Shown piece by piece: positions 26,791 to 41,700 of a stretch of DNA of 64,000 nt. The number at the start of each line of letters is the position of its first letter. Positions within the stretch are counted from its first letter, which is position 1. The DNA is from Seriola aureovittata. Taxonomy: Eukaryota; Chordata; Actinopteri; Carangiformes; Carangidae. The notes below the pieces were generated by a model, which was not told the origin of the DNA, did not search any database, and saw only the letters and a program-made list of their open reading frames with translations. Made by a program: the position numbers and the translations under genes. The stretch spans positions 7,014,140 through 7,078,139 of the forward strand of contig NC_079384.1 of assembly GCF_021018895.1 (NCBI RefSeq), in the 5' to 3' direction.

Positions 26791-29700
26791 TATTGCCCTT
26801 CATAGTTTCCATTCAATAGTAAAAATAAGCTAAAACTACAAGCAAGCCATACTTAGGAGGTGCAGGCTACCCTGACCATATTCCTCTGGCTTCAGAATGT
26901 AAAAGAGAAATGCAGTGCAATAATCAAATCAGCAAAAAAGTCATATTGAAGAATGATTCAAGTGAGTGGCTGACAAAAAGAAGAGATTCAGTATAAGACA
27001 ATGAAAAATTAGTTTTCTGCCTCGGGCAGAAGAGGCAGAAAGACTGTTCTGTCAGGAGAGTGAAATTCAATCCTTTCCTCCACCACTGTTTTCCCAAGAG
27101 GAGGAAAAGTCAAGACTAGTTGGAGAGAAGATCGCCAGCACAGGGACAGGGGAGCCAGATAGCTGACGAAACGAACTAAGTCTGAACTACTCTTGTGGCC
27201 GAGCATAGGAGTTGAATGACATGACGAGGAAGATGATTTTCAACAACTATGTGTGGGACTGGATTTGCCATATTTAGAATGTGAAATCAAACGACAATCC
27301 TTTTAGCCATAACTCTACACTTCCTCTCTTCCTGTGTTTATCCTCACTTAACTGTTGATTTCAGCTTAGTCCTCAACTCTTTCTCATCCCTCATCCAGCC
27401 ACAGTTGTCCTCTCGCCCCCTTTTCTCTCTCAACCTGATTATTCTGCTTTATGCAAACTACAACTCTCACCATCTTTCTCTCTTGTGTATTCTCCTTTCG
27501 CTTTTACATCCCAATTAGTTGGCTCCTGTCTACTCTCAGCTTGTCCTTCTAGCTCCTTATCTCGCCTAGTGCAGACTCAATGTTGTTCAATATTTGATGA
27601 GACTTTGTTCATAAATCTACCTCCTCTAGTCCCTTCTGGTGTACTTGAATGATAGTGTTAATCTCCGAAACCTTGTGAGTGTTAACACGCCACTCTTTGT
27701 CAGCTTTTGGTTAGAGAACTTTTCGGCCCAATATGTGACACATTGAAATGTAAATCATACTTATTAAAATGGCCAGAGGTGGGTCCTAAGCTGTGCTCTT
27801 CCCTACAGTAAAATGTATGATGAAAATGGATTTCAAGGTATTTATTACAGCTGAGCTCTTTTATGGCTATTGATAGGCATTGAGACCTTAAAGTTTACTC
27901 CCAGCAGTAAAAAACCTTAATGACAAAGTCTTATATATATTTTTGCTAGCCTCACACTTTTTGCAAAACTCTTGTGTTGTTATTGTTTTCAATGCTTATT
28001 CATTTATCACTTTCCCCATATGTTTCATAAGTGGTTAGATACTTTTTCTCAAGTGGTTGCATTTTTTTTTTTTCTTCAAAAATCATCCTTCAGTTCTCTC
28101 CTCTTCTTGTCTTCCCTGGTTTACTTGTTCTGACAGACATTGTGTTTGTGTTGAAGTGGCCCACCCTGTCACTCTCAGAGCATCTTGGGGAATCGACCAC
28201 CGTCAGTCCTCTTCCCACTGTGGTATCCTTCTTTCACCCAGAAATGCTCAACTAGCAGACTTCCTTTTGACCAGTGAGACATGAACAGGCCGGGCTTGGA
28301 GTGTTTTTGCATACATGCGCTCAATCATTCAAACACTCCTGAATAACATATAAAATATGGCTGTCTTGACAGATGCAGTAACTGTTATTTGTATTGTTCC
28401 ATATCATAAAACAACTATACAAGTTTGGTTGGGTTTTGCTGTTAAACAAACCAATTTGTAAAATCAGATTTAGGTCAGTCTCTTTTGACAGCTCAATATT
28501 TTTCATGGTCTACAAATTTATTTTAGAGATTGATCCCATTTCCCGAATCCAAGGGCCTAAATTGATTATAATGTTAACCCAGTGGTTCCAATCCTGGGGG
28601 ACAGGAAGATAATTCAGATGAGTCGCAAGATGCAACTCAAAAGTAATATCATTTTTTTTAAGACTTTTCTCTGATCTTTGATTACATGGTAGATATACAG
28701 TATACAACTGATGACGGTGGATCACAGGCAACAGTCACCACCACCTGCTTCCGTCAAGAAAGAAAGAGAAAACTTACAAATAGCGCCTTTAACCCCTAAC
28801 CAAAATCCTGTGATCAATGCTAATGCCTAACCTTACTTAATGCTAGAACTATCTCTAAACTTCAACCAACCATCCGACTTCTTTCTTCATCTTCCTGTTA
28901 TTTTCAGGATGCAAACACACACACACTCAAACACATTATTACACACACTTTTTCAGCTGTGCAACAATCGGAGATGGAGCCAGCAATGACAGAACCGTTT
29001 TGTTTTCAAGCCAAAAAAACAAATAACCAAGCAGACTCATGTTTCAGTACTTTTAATGTGGCTATTCTATAATCTCTTCATCAAATGTTTCTGTTGGATG
29101 TCTGGCAATTGGCTAGCTTCTTCATCTCTACGTTATTATTTATGTCAATTACAGGCCACTGTAAGCTGTGCCAGACACCTGTCGATGTTCCTTGGTCACC
29201 GATAGAGGTTGATAAGTCAAAAGTCATAGATCACTTAATGCCCCTTTAACCTTCATCAACACCATGTTTTCTATATATTTTATTAATAACTTACTGACTC
29301 TTTAAGTATCTGCATGTTGGTAATCAGTGATTGAATGAGTTTAGATCTGTGGCCTAATTTGAGTTTGTCTCCATCTGTCCATCTGAGCATTCTGATATTC
29401 ATCTATTTCAGACTCCCAACTCATATGATATTCAGAGCACCAAACTGCCAATGAGACAGTGGGAGATTCCCCGCGTCATTCACCATCATTAAGGCGGCTG
29501 TTGGAAATGGTCCAGATCTGCTTGATGGCAAAGCCCCTGTAGCCAGACCTCACCACAGAAAAACCAGGACAGAACATATGGAGGCGCCAGTATGCCAAAT
29601 CTGAAGCACAATGACACAATCTTAAAGCAAAAATCCACCCTAACATACTTTTGAAACAGTTTTTAAAAGAGCTGTTGATGACGCAACTTGTATTTGTGGG

Positions 29701-31183
29701 TCAGCGTTATTATTTTGCACTTGGCTAAACTTAACCCTATCCTGCAGATAACTGACCAAATGCAGAGGTCCTAACATCATGTTAATTGAGACATCTTTAA
29801 GTCAAAGAGCAAGTTCCTCTTTTGCAGGAAGAAATCAATTGCACATAAAACTATTTTTCCATTCAAAGAACCGTCAACTAATCAGAAAGCCATGTAGCCA
29901 CAACACTTGTGTTAGGTTTTAATTGAGGGCCATGGCTATTGCTTTTCTCAGCTGGAAAACCTCCTGAACCTTCACAGTATACAGCTTACTTCAAACTAAA
30001 TTGAATTCAGCACATCCTCAAACTATTTCATGCCAGTATACTCAGATGTGACTTTACTAGAAGCAGATTTATTGATTTATCTGGATAACTTTGCTGAGTA
30101 ATACCCTAGAAACCCCTTAAATCTGGAACATGGACTGATGTTACAGCAAATTGTCTAGGTAATCTGCTTCCTGGAACAAGCACTGCCTATTAATTTAATG
30201 GTGCTCACGCTGATTGGAAAAGCTTGCAAGTTGTCTTAGGAGAAGATCAAAACCATCACTTAACCTGGATGTACTAATGAGAATTAGTACAATTTGGCCA
30301 GAAAACACAGCTCAGAATCTTTGACAGTTATCATATGTATGCAGCAGCTTCCTATCATTTGCAGGCGAGACTGTGTCGAAGAGTAGCAAGAAATTCACTG
30401 TAGCATGTGTGAAATATTCACCCTTCTATTGGCTTTCTAGACATCAACAACCAAAGCACATTCCCTGTGTTTTTCCATTGCAAACGTGCAAATTAACCTA
30501 ATTTAATTTGGTTTGGAGTAAAGTACCAGCCAGGATGTTCTTATTATTGCTGTTATAGCTGCACAGAACACTGTGCAACAAGTTCAGGCATGTTTCTTGA
30601 AGTTGTCACAAGGCATTGTGGGGAAAGTATCACCACTCTGGACCATATCAACATGGTCAAGACATGTGGCGGGACTGGAGGGAAAGTGGCCAAGAGGTCT
30701 ATCACAACACCTCATTTAAAAATAACACCTGCATCAAAGAGCAATGACTTTTTACAGTGTACAAGTAACTGAGGGTGGAATTTTCCTTTAAGGAGCTCAT
30801 ATTTGGCTGTTAGCCCTGGGTTGTGCCTCAGACATGGGTTGGCTCCATTATCACAAAGTAGCAATGATCTTGACCTCATGTGAAGCTAAATTGCATATCC
30901 AACTCACTCCCTTCTGCAAAGAACCTGTGATGCAAATTCACAGAGTTTATATATAGCGTGTCTTTCATCAGCCTGCTATTCCCCGATGCATTCCCAGTGG
31001 CTAAATGGGAAATGTGGACCAGCTCTGTGCTCATTCACACATGTGGACTTATTAGCATTGCCCGTGGCTAGTTTTTCTATTATTGCACGTGTCTTTTTCT
31101 AATTTTGTAAAGTTCACTCTATCAATGAAATGATAAGAGTTAAATGACCAAAGTTTACTCCCTTCTCTGCCTTTTTCCCACAG

Positions 31184-31286
31184 CATGTTTCAGAAGATGA
31201 AGCCAGTCTCATTGGATAGCCATGTTTTGTCTCCATGACAGCTATGTCACTCAGCCCTCTCTGCAGTGACACCTGCACAGCAAAGG
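31184..31286 (+). promoter_or_regulatory. shank1: shank1 5'UTR segment with three upstream ORFs
   Basis: It follows a good acceptor (TTTTTCCCACAG), so at least one untranslated exon lies upstream. Upstream ATGs open at 31185 (17 codons, stop 31236), 31222 (15 codons, stop 31267) and 31235 (21 codons, stop 31298). The third runs across the main ATG in another frame. Such an arrangement usually lowers translation of the main frame. Confidence 0.6.
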
Positions 31287-34200
31287 ATGCTGGGAAATAA
31301 TGAGCACTTTTATCCCGGTCAGGATGACAAAGATGGGGAGGATGAGGAGGAGGAAGAGGAGCAAGGAAGCGAAAACAGAGAAGGTGAAGGTGGACGTGAC
31401 ACGGAAAATGGAGGGTTAGAGGGTCTGGAGGAGAGGGAAATGACGGGAGGACGGCAATCCTGGGAAGGGAAAGGCGGCGAGGTGGTGAAACCAGCAGCCA
31501 TTGTGGTCGGTAGACAGAGAGCAGACCGGCCCCTGAGGCCGGGCAACCTGGGCAACCGGGGTGTTGCTTACATGTCGAATCAAGTCCTGCTTCATCATCA
31601 AGTAGCCAATAAGCAGCAGCATCATTTCATAGCAGCCAATCAGCAGCCTCATCACCTAGGCCTGAATGTGCTGCAGAAGAGACGAGCTCTCATGGAGCGC
31701 AGCATGACCACAGTGGCTCCGCTGGAGGACACTTTCCTGACCATGATGGTGTTTCGCATTGGAATTCCTGACATCAAACAAACAGTAGGTGCATGTTTCT
31801 CATCAGGAGCACTGTAGCTAAATGCTTTGAAAAAAAATGTGGTGACACAAAGACACCCACACATGAAACAATCTCAGGTTCTTCTTGACATGAAACGAAA
31901 TTGAGGCAGAGAAACAATGTTGTAGCACAGTCCCCCTCTTCATATCTAAAATTTTTGAGAAAAATAAGTAAATATTTAAAAGAAAGTTGAGTTAAAAATC
32001 CAACATTTAAAAGTCTAGTTATCTATGTAAAAAAAGAGTCCCTCACAATGACTGCAGGTTTTTTCAAACACGGAAGTAGTTTAAGGCAAGACTCTGGTAT
32101 AACTGCCTCAGAGAGGGACACAGCTTTGATTCAACAAACAGACTTAAGAAATCTAAAATGAGGCTACTTTACAATGTTAAGGCATATTTGGCTTATGTAA
32201 CTTGTACTGATTTGAATGTTTATGCAAGTACAGACAAAACTTAACTTGTAAAGATCATTGAGGTGATGGCGGGGGTTATCATTTGTGCTGGATACCTCAA
32301 AAATTCTTTTGTTCCAATACATAAGCTGATATATATAGATATAGTTCTATTCCTCTAATCCTCTATTTTTCTACCACTTCTTTCTCTTTGTTTTTAAGCT
32401 TGCTCTCTCTTTTTCTGATGGAAGCTAAAAGGATTCAAAGCTGTTTCCCTTTTGAACCCAACTTTTTTGCATCCCTAAATGAAAACAATTTTCCGTGTTT
32501 TTGCTGCAGTGTTGACTCTACAGCTGTTACAGATTAGTCGCTGAAAAGTACCCAGGGGTACTCGATGCATACATTTTCGTGCATTAGCCAAATAGTGTGC
32601 ACAACTGTACAAGCACATCTCTTATTTCAAAGCATTTTCACTCCAGTCATCCCACAAGCCCAGGGATGAGTCCCAAAAGGAAGCAGAAAAAAATACGTAG
32701 CTTGACTTGTGTTGCACAACCTGTGAGGGAAGACGTATTCAGTCAACAACACCATGTAAGCACCTGTCTTGGGTCAGGTATGGGCATAATTAGTTTCCAA
32801 AACTGTAGTTGGTATCAATTCACACTTACAGCAGCTCTCAGGTTTACGCTGGCAGCAGGTGAGAATTGGCCAGCCCACACACGCCATATCCAGGTGAGAA
32901 TGGGTACCCAACTGTAACCCCTCCCCCCCATCTTCCTTTCTTCATTTTCAACTCCCTGAACATGCCGACTGTTCTACATGTCAGCTAATCTGCCCTCAAT
33001 ATAACAGTAATTGCTAATTATCTAATAGGTTTTTAATGAGTTTGGGGAGAGCTGGGGAAGTGAGTGACTCTGAAAAGGAAGGAATATGTCGAAGGCATTT
33101 GCGTTGCTCTTGGGTCTCCATCAGCCATGGGCATCATATTCAGCTCTGCACATCAGTGACAAACACTCGGCATCCCAAACCTTGCAAGGAGAGGCAAAGT
33201 GAATGCAATGAAGAGGGAGGTGGGGAGTGAATAAGCAAAGAGGAAGATATATGTATTTACAAAAACCACATAACTGCATGGTGAAGGTCCAAATCACTCT
33301 GCTGAGCGGGAACAAGTACTGCTGTATAGATCTCAGAAAATCCTTGATTGTATAAAGCAGAACGATGGGGAGAGAAGTGTCGCTGTAATATACAGTATAC
33401 ATTACATTAGGCATCTCTCCCGGGGATTAGCTGCTCAATCTGTCTCTCTTACACACAAACACAGACACACTCTGGAAATATAAACCCTACACTGCACAAG
33501 TACACTCCCATAAGAACACACAGACACGCACATATTCTTTACAACTCACTTATATCTGTGTGCATATACACACTGACGCACATCCTCATCATGTGGTTTA
33601 CCTCCCAGGGACCGCCAAGACATTGCTACGGCAACGGGTGCCTGCCTCCACTAATGAACTGGTTGCCATGCCAATAGAGTTGGCTACACTATCAAATAGC
33701 GCAAACCAGGGGGGGGCAGAGGGGAGCTGTGGAGGGTGGGGGCTCAAGGGGGGCAGAGGGGACATGAAAGTGTGCTGAGCTGTGCAATTTTACTCACAGT
33801 TCTCTGAAATGGAACAATAGCATGGATGCATACATCTCATTCAGGCTTCTCAGTCCTGTTGTTGAGCCCCACTTCACCTCTCAGCTCCGTCCTCCAGGCT
33901 CCAGACTTTAATAAGAAAAGGACAAAAAAGATGGTCCTGTGAAAATGCAAGAAAATTGAATAATATGAGGAAATGGGCAGTGCACAAATCACCGTGAAAT
34001 CTAGTTAGGCATACCACATACACATAATTCATCCAAGATATTTTTTCATTGTGGCCAGTGAGCCTCTGGTGTATCGCACACAGACATACAGTAAGAGGGA
34101 AGGAAGGATTTTTTTCTCCAAACTAGTTTGTTATTTCTCTTCTGGATTGTGGCGCAAATCTGAGATTATGCATGCAGAGATCAAAGAAGAAAATAACGAA

Positions 34201-35764
34201 AGGGAAATATTTATCCCAGTATAGAATCTTTACGTCTTTATTAGGGGTAAAGGGAAAAAGTGGTGTGATAATAAGTGTGAGCTAGACCCAAATGTTCTGA
34301 TAGCACAGACTATAAGGATGGCATAAGTCTTCTTATTTCCATGAATATGGCAGATGATCAATTATTAAAAAGTAATGCATTCATATTCTACACCCAACAC
34401 ATTCTCATGCATTCATCATTCACCAGCTGATGTTAAAACCGTCATGTTACATTATTAATCCATAATAATAAAATGCCATTGGCCAGATATTTTAACCAAA
34501 CTGACAATGCAGCTGAAATTGTGTGTTAAAATATAATATAATGCATGCACAAGTTTACACACAAACACATGTACAAACATGGAGGTAGCTGCTGTTTTAA
34601 TGACATAGACTCGGAGACCGAAATGATCTGATTTCCTTAATGAAAAAAAAAAGTAAGTGGACTAGGATCAGAGAAACGATGATAAAAACAAGGCTGAGAG
34701 AGGCTGTAGCTTCTTTTATGAAGCCCAGCTCCCCTGCTACTCCACAGAGGTGGAAGAAGTAATCAGACGTTTTACTTCAGTAAAAGTAGTAATACCACAA
34801 TATAAAAATACCCAAACAGAAGATAAGGTGCAGAACAAGTATCAGCAAAAATATGAATAATCACTAAAAATAATCATAACAATGATCATCAATATCAAAA
34901 GTAAAAAGTATCATATCACTCTTATTGTTATCAATGAATAAACATAAGTGGCTTTTCTAACATTGTAGCTGGTTGGGGTTGAGCTAATTGAAGCACTTTA
35001 GTTTATTCTATAACAATGTACATGTATCATATTTTCATCATACTTCCTTTTTCAAAATCTTCCTAAAAAATAACTAGGAGATATATCTGTAACTGTTATA
35101 TGAAGTTATTGGAGTGAAAGTATATAATTACCTTTGACATGTTGTAGAAGTAGCACAGAATTGAAATACTCTAGTACAAGTAAATTGTTCTCAGATACAG
35201 TATTCACATTCATTAAATGTACTTAGTTACATTCCACATTTGAAACTAAAATTCAGTGTAGCCTTTACATTAACTAAGTTAACTTTTCTAGATTAGATAG
35301 TTGATAAATTAAGCTAGGCTATCTAACATAAGCTACATGGTTAGCCTTTTGCCTTTGTAATAATTAGCATGGTCAGAAACAAATCATTGTAATTTCATTC
35401 ATATTAAATGTAATACATAAAATGTTAAGGCGCCTGTGACCTTACTCACACAGCTACTGAAGTGATGTTCAATGATACTGTTCTTCTTTATTATTATTAT
35501 TATTTCTGACTCCAAAAACATTAAAACACCTCCATATGCCCTGTGTTCCCCGTCTGTCAGAGGTGTCTCCAGTTTGACCAGGACTGCACGGTGTGGAACG
35601 CTAAGCAGCAGATCATCTGCTCCCTCAGTGAGTCTTTGTGGGACGCCTACAACTACGGCCTCTTCCAGCCGGCTGGAGATGGACGGGACGCCAAGTTCCT
35701 GGAGGAGGAGCGGGCCCTGCAAGACTACTCGCAGTCCTTTGAGAAAGGGGTGCCTTACCTGGAG
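31287..35764 (+). CDS. shank1: shank1 N-terminal exons: acidic leader and start of SPN domain
   Basis: Two exons, 31287-31784 and 35561-35764. The first 60 or so residues are acidic with a Glu run. A His/Gln-rich stretch follows (HHQVANKQQHHFIAANQQ). The SPN (Shank/ProSAP N-terminal, ubiquitin-like) domain begins at MMVFRIGIPD and continues with RCLQFDQDCTVWNAKQQIIC, LSESLWDAYNYGLFQPA and FLEEERALQDYSQSFEKGVP. SPN domains bind Rap/Ras GTPases and fold back on the ankyrin repeats. Intron 31785-35560 contains only a degenerate repeat and no exon. Confidence 0.92.
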
Positions 35765-38700
35765 GTATGGAGGTGGAAATGCTGGAAAATTGTTTGACCA
35801 ACTCTTTCACTGTTCACTTCATATTGTCTATAGATCTTATTTCTCAGTATGGAAATAAAAAGTCTTCACGGCCATCTCCACACTACCAGGAATAACAATC
35901 TGGTGGGGAAGTACTTGATTTATATATGTGTTGGACTTAAGGTTGTCCAATTGAGATATAATGTGTCTAAAAAACACAGAAATTCAGTCTATTGAATATC
36001 CATAAAATGTTGTTAAATTTAATTTTATTTATTACATTCAGAAAGAAAAAGTTAAACAACAGAACCCAATGTACAGATTTCATCTTTTTCATCTTTATTA
36101 ATCATAAGTAAGTGAGAACCTTAAGGAATATTCAACAATTGGAGATGGATTACCCAAGTTTAGTTTAGTTTTTTTTTTTTTAAATCAGACTTCCCACGCT
36201 CAACACAGTAGACGAAGGAGTAAATTAAATCTTGACAAAATAAATAAATAAAGATGCACATCATGGATTTAATTGCATTCTGTACATTATGTAACTGAGT
36301 AATTATATTATATTTCTTCACTTTTTTGGGACGTGGGTGTCAGTATGAAGTTTCATGCTGTGCTATGATTATCTCACAGTGCCCTCTGGTGGTCAGGCAG
36401 CTGTAAGTGTTGATGAGCTGGGTGGGGCTGAAACAGTATCCCGCACTCAGGGTTTGGCTTCAAACCAGAGTGTTTACATTCTTGACAAGGTTCCAGATGA
36501 GGACATGTCTGTGGACTGATGGGGCTTTGTAACTAGATTCTGCTCCACAGCAGAATGTATCCCACAGCACCGTGAGTAAATGTATTTATAACACGAGTAC
36601 TCTACACCGGTGGATACTGAACTGGCATTAGTTTCTGGACACTGTTGGTTCTTACTGTGTACCATCACTTATTAATAAGCACTAATAAGCAGTAACAGGT
36701 AGTTATTTTAGTCTAAGTATTAGGTCAGTTTTCTCTTTCATCCTGGCCCAACACCTCTGATGCTTGAAAATCACGGCTGCTCTGAGGTGCAGTGTGTGGT
36801 TCAGCTCAGCTGTCAGCTGCTAGATAGGTGTTTAGTCTTCTCCCCTCACCTCCAGGCTCCTCAGCCAGTAAATGGTTTGCCAGTTCAGTACAGTACAGAT
36901 GCATCGCACATCCAGTCAGATGGTTTTCATTGACGCAGTCTACCATTCAGACAGGAAATGGAAGGTAAACCCACCTGACCTCAGTTCACTCATCTTTTGA
37001 AGCGAGGATTTTTGAAGACTGATTCTCTAGACCATATTTTCGGCCAGTGTTTTCAATTTCTCCACCTGATTTTTATTCCTGAAGGCTGTGAAACATTTAT
37101 ACCACCACATACATAAGAACACTCTGTGACATACAGCTGCCTGTTCATAATTTACATTTACAGAAAGTAAATCTATATATTCAAGCAAATACGCTGCACT
37201 AGTGCTGGTCAGTGAAGAACCTCTATTAAATCATTGTATAGGTGTTAAAATAGTCTGCAATGAGTACATTTTATTTTGAAAAAAAGGACTGGGCAGTTTG
37301 TCATATCCTGTGATGTATATGGCTTTATCTGGGCATGAAATATTGGCTGTATTTTTACAAAGACATTTATTTTATTTTATTTTGTTTTCTTGTAATTATA
37401 CGCTTTATGCCAAATACTTTCATGTGTATAAATGACCAAGAATTATAGACACAGGTATTCTTGTTAGTTGTTGCCTAATCAAGGAGGATAAAAGACTAAA
37501 TGCTCCTGCATGCTGCTGGTCTTGAGTATTTCGATAGTATTCCATTTCACTCCAGTTCAAGCACTGAATCTATCTGTATTTTAGTGGCAGGTTTAAAAAT
37601 TGAACCTTACATGTGATCAAGCTTTTCCCAAAAAACAGAAAACCAATTCTGACTTCATATTTTGAAGAAATAAATCATGGAGCTGTTCCAACGCCTTTGA
37701 GTGGGAGAGTGAATTTCTGGAAACAGTGAGAGAGTTTAGCTGCAGTTAACAAGAGAGATTGTGGTTTAAAGCTGCAATGCTGAAATTAACACAACTGAAT
37801 TATTTTCTTTATTTCCCTGCTTTTAGGAGATTATTGTTCATTTTTGTAAAATATCAACTGAACCACATTTTACAGCACAAACAGTAATGTTTTTGTTATT
37901 TCCTCTATGTACACAGTCAGATGAACTGAACATGTGTTGCAGTGAGGTTCACTGTTTTCACACGTACCTTTTCTGGTCCTCAGTTTAGGTACAAAACCAG
38001 AGTTTATAAACAGACAAATCTGGATGAAAAGGCTCTCGCAAAGCTCAGCACAAAGGTATTTCTTCTCTTGTCTGTTAAACATTACTGGTGTACAATTTTA
38101 ATTTCCACTCAGTGACAACTGTTTCCTTCTTTTTCTACCCCTCCCAGGCCAGTCTGAAGAAATTCCTGGATTACATTCAGACTGGAGCAATAGAGAAAAT
38201 GGCAAAAGTCCTTGATAAAGGTCTTGATCCAAATTTTCATGACCCTGACAGCGGAGGTGAGTTTGTCACAAGCCTGTGCGTGCAACCTCTCACTTATTTT
38301 GACTTATCATATAGATTCATTCTTGGTGTGCAAATAAATGATGTTGTAAGTGATATTGAGAGATGATTTCAAACACTGTGAGAATATCTGAGGGTAGATT
38401 TTCTACCTTCCATCCTTCCCGACCCCTAACCCCCTCTGTGGGTCAGAGACCCCACTCTCTGTGGCTGTGCAGTCCGGCCTGCCGGTGGAGGGCATCAGGG
38501 TGCTGGTTCAGGGCGGCGCTCATTTGGACTTCAGAAGCAGAGACGGCTTCACACCAGTGCACAAAGCTGTTAGAGCTCACAATCACGCTGGGCTGCTGGT
38601 AAGGACTCCGAATTAAAGTTGCATACAACATCCTCTTTTTCTTTCTCCCTCTTTCTCAGCTTGTCTGTCTTGCATTACAAACAGAATACACACACCTTCA

Positions 38701-41700
38701 AAAAGTCATGCTTTTCCTTGTCTCTTCTTGCCAGGCTCTCTTGTCCTTTGGTGCGTCTCCAGACTACAAAGACCGCTGTGGCCTGACCCCACTGTACCAC
38801 ACTGTACTGGCAGGGGGCGACACTTCCTGCTGCGAGACCTTGCTGTACTACAGAGCCAGGCTGGGGACAAGGGACGAGAATGGCTGGGACGAGTCCCATC
38901 AGGTACCAAAAGACAGTTCAATACTTTAGATTTATAATTAACTCACATCTAGCTGTCTGTCTATCTATCTGTCTGTCTGTCTGTCTGTTGATTCCCATAT
39001 ATCTGGCTGTTGTCTCTCTTCATGTAAACCTCAGCAATGCACCAACATTTCTCTGTCTTACCTCTGTGGTCGATGTCATGTACCATCGCCCTCAGTCTCT
39101 CTCTCAGCATTTTCTCACACCCCTCTCCTCTTGGCCTTCCTCACTCGTCTCTGCATTCTCTCTGCTTCCTCCCCTCCTTCTCTCTTTCCATAGCACAGGG
39201 ATGAAGAGGAGTTTGGAATGGAAGAAATACATAAGGTACCATTCATCCCACCATCTCTCCATCCATATCAGCCTTTCAGAGGCAAAGGTGCTGAGATAAT
39301 CATGATATGATTTAAAAAATAAATAAATTAAAAAATGTAGATGAACTAAAGTGAATGAGGTGAGCACAGAGTTTTCTTAAACCTGTACAAATCTGCATCA
39401 TCCTGAGCTGAGTCCAATTCAGAAAGAGCATTTGATATCATCTCTTTCTTACTGTAGTTATGGGTGCATTGCCTACATTATGTCTCTGTGACATTCTGGT
39501 AAATCTGCATTTGTGCTGCGAGCCGGTTGTCATGGTATTTTATTTTGGTTTTGCCGTGCTCTGTGTTTTCTTTCTTTACTTTGTACGTATCTTGTGATAT
39601 TTTAGTCCCTGCAGAAAAATATGAGGAAACATCTCAGGCTGCTGAAGGCTCATTTCTGTTGTTTTAATGTTTTTTTTTTGTTTCCTGTCTTTAATATCAT
39701 GGTGCAATGTAATTGGCTCTGACCTGTTTTTCTCTAAGAGTAATTACGGATCTAAATGTGGATGTGAGATACATTATTTCCCTTTCTTTCTCTTTGTATC
39801 GCTTTTGCAGTATCTTTCTTTTTCTCTTATTTTCTGCCTAATTGTCTTGTGCTGAACAGTCTTATATGAACCCCCACCCCCCTCACTTTTACTTGTCTCC
39901 TTCTATACTTTATAATCCTGACAATTTGTGGATATTTCTATCACACTCTTGACATTAAAAGGCTTGCCAGAATGGCTTTGCCCAGCACTTGGAGCATCTG
40001 CTGTTTTATGGGGCAGACACCACTTCTCTAAATGCCTCAGGGAACACTGCACTTCACATTTCTGCCCTGTACAACAAGGCAAGTATGGAAACAGATCCCT
40101 TATATTAAACCATTATTACAATAATAATTACTGCTGGTTTTCCTAAAGATGTTAACCAATCACTTTCCCCTCTGTGAATGATCAGGAAAGCTGTGTCCGC
40201 GTTCTTCTGTACAGGGGAGCAAATAGGGAGGCAAAGAACAAACATGGTCAGACCCCTTTTCAGGTAAATGATAGTTGACTATTATTATTATTATTGAGAG
40301 AGATATTTAGATTTTTTAGCATGTTTGCAAAGTGAGATTGTATTTCTAGTTTTGTCACAAAGAGAGAAGGAAGAGAAAAGGAGACAACACAACAAAACTA
40401 GAAATAGCAATAATTGCAAGAGTTAGACCAATTATGTTTGATTTTGTTTTCAATGTTTGCAGCTAGCTGTAATGTCTGGTCACTTTGAACTCGGGGAAAT
40501 AATCAAAAACCACAAAGATTCCGACATAGGTAAGTTTTCAAGCTAACCTCTCTCTTCTGAAGGGGCTATTAAATCAGTTCCCAGCACCTGCCCCTTTTTT
40601 GTACCTTTCGAAATCTGCCATGATATTTGCCCTTATAATCTTTCTTTTCCCCTAACAATCTACCTGATTTCTCCTTCTATTTCATCCTGTCACTTCAAAC
40701 CACACCCCTCTCCCTCCTCACTTCTTACTCCTCACCTCTGAACCTTTACTGTAAACCTCACGGTCACGCCTCACTCCTCCATCTTCAGTGCCCTTTTTGG
40801 AATCGCCAAAGTATGTACCCAAGCGAAAAGAGAGCGCCCACACACTGCCTCTCCCCTCGCTCCATTCCCACCCCCTACTGCGTGCTAACAGTGATAACAC
40901 CATGACCCAGTCTGACCCTCTGGCCATGCCCATCAAGGCTGCAACCAATCCCAACCCAGGACAGGTACTAAAGACCATTAGGCAGAGGTCATCTACTGAT
41001 CTCTGTGTTGTTAGATATAATTACTGATGCTGCATTGCTTCTCAGGCTCTTACAGTAATGAAGTTACCAGATCAGCTTTGGTGTTTTGTATTTACGGGAC
41101 TTGGTGTGTTTCTGCAGGGCCAGCGTAGGGCCTCCATTGGCGTGAGAAGCTCCAGCAGCCCCAGAACTCGTACTCGCTCCCCATCCAGAGGGAGGGGAGG
41201 GCAAAGTGACACGGAGGAGAGGCACCGGCAACCACGAGGCAGACAGGGGTAAGGAGCCCGTGGAGGAAAGATGTAGTGTACAAAGAGAGGGGGCGTGGTG
41301 GGTTCTTATTCTAACCAGGTCCTTTAAAGCCATGCACAGGGAATCGCTAATCTCCAGTTACAATCAGCTGTATGCAGTTATTACTATTTGTGTCTCAGTT
41401 ACATGCTGTGCACTATTTTTAACTGCAAGAATGTTACATATTTTAGGTGTGGAAATGGTGGACATTGTTGTCCTGTAAGGCAACAGAAATGGAGGAGATA
41501 TTCGCGGCCTGAAAAAAAAAAAAAAAATTAAATGGTGGTGCAACAGCTCAATGACAACAACACGGACACAAACAAGACAGATCTGTAAGGCTGTTCTTAT
41601 AGCACTGAACAGAGGTACACTGCCTGTGTTATAGTACTTTCTACATACCTGACATGCAGTGTGTACTGAAGGCTAGACACTGTTAGTAAATACAATAGTG

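Larger units (their letters stand above)
19947..31183. other. Long non-coding stretch upstream of the first shank1 coding exon
   Basis: No coding exon could be supported in 11 kb. Contents that can be named are a T-run (22769-22796), two long TG microsatellites (23704-23785 and 24053-24127), and an AT-rich palindromic element (26.1-26.8 kb). It is either the first intron of shank1 or the intergenic space before it. ORFs seen here come from microsatellites or chance. Confidence 0.5.
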
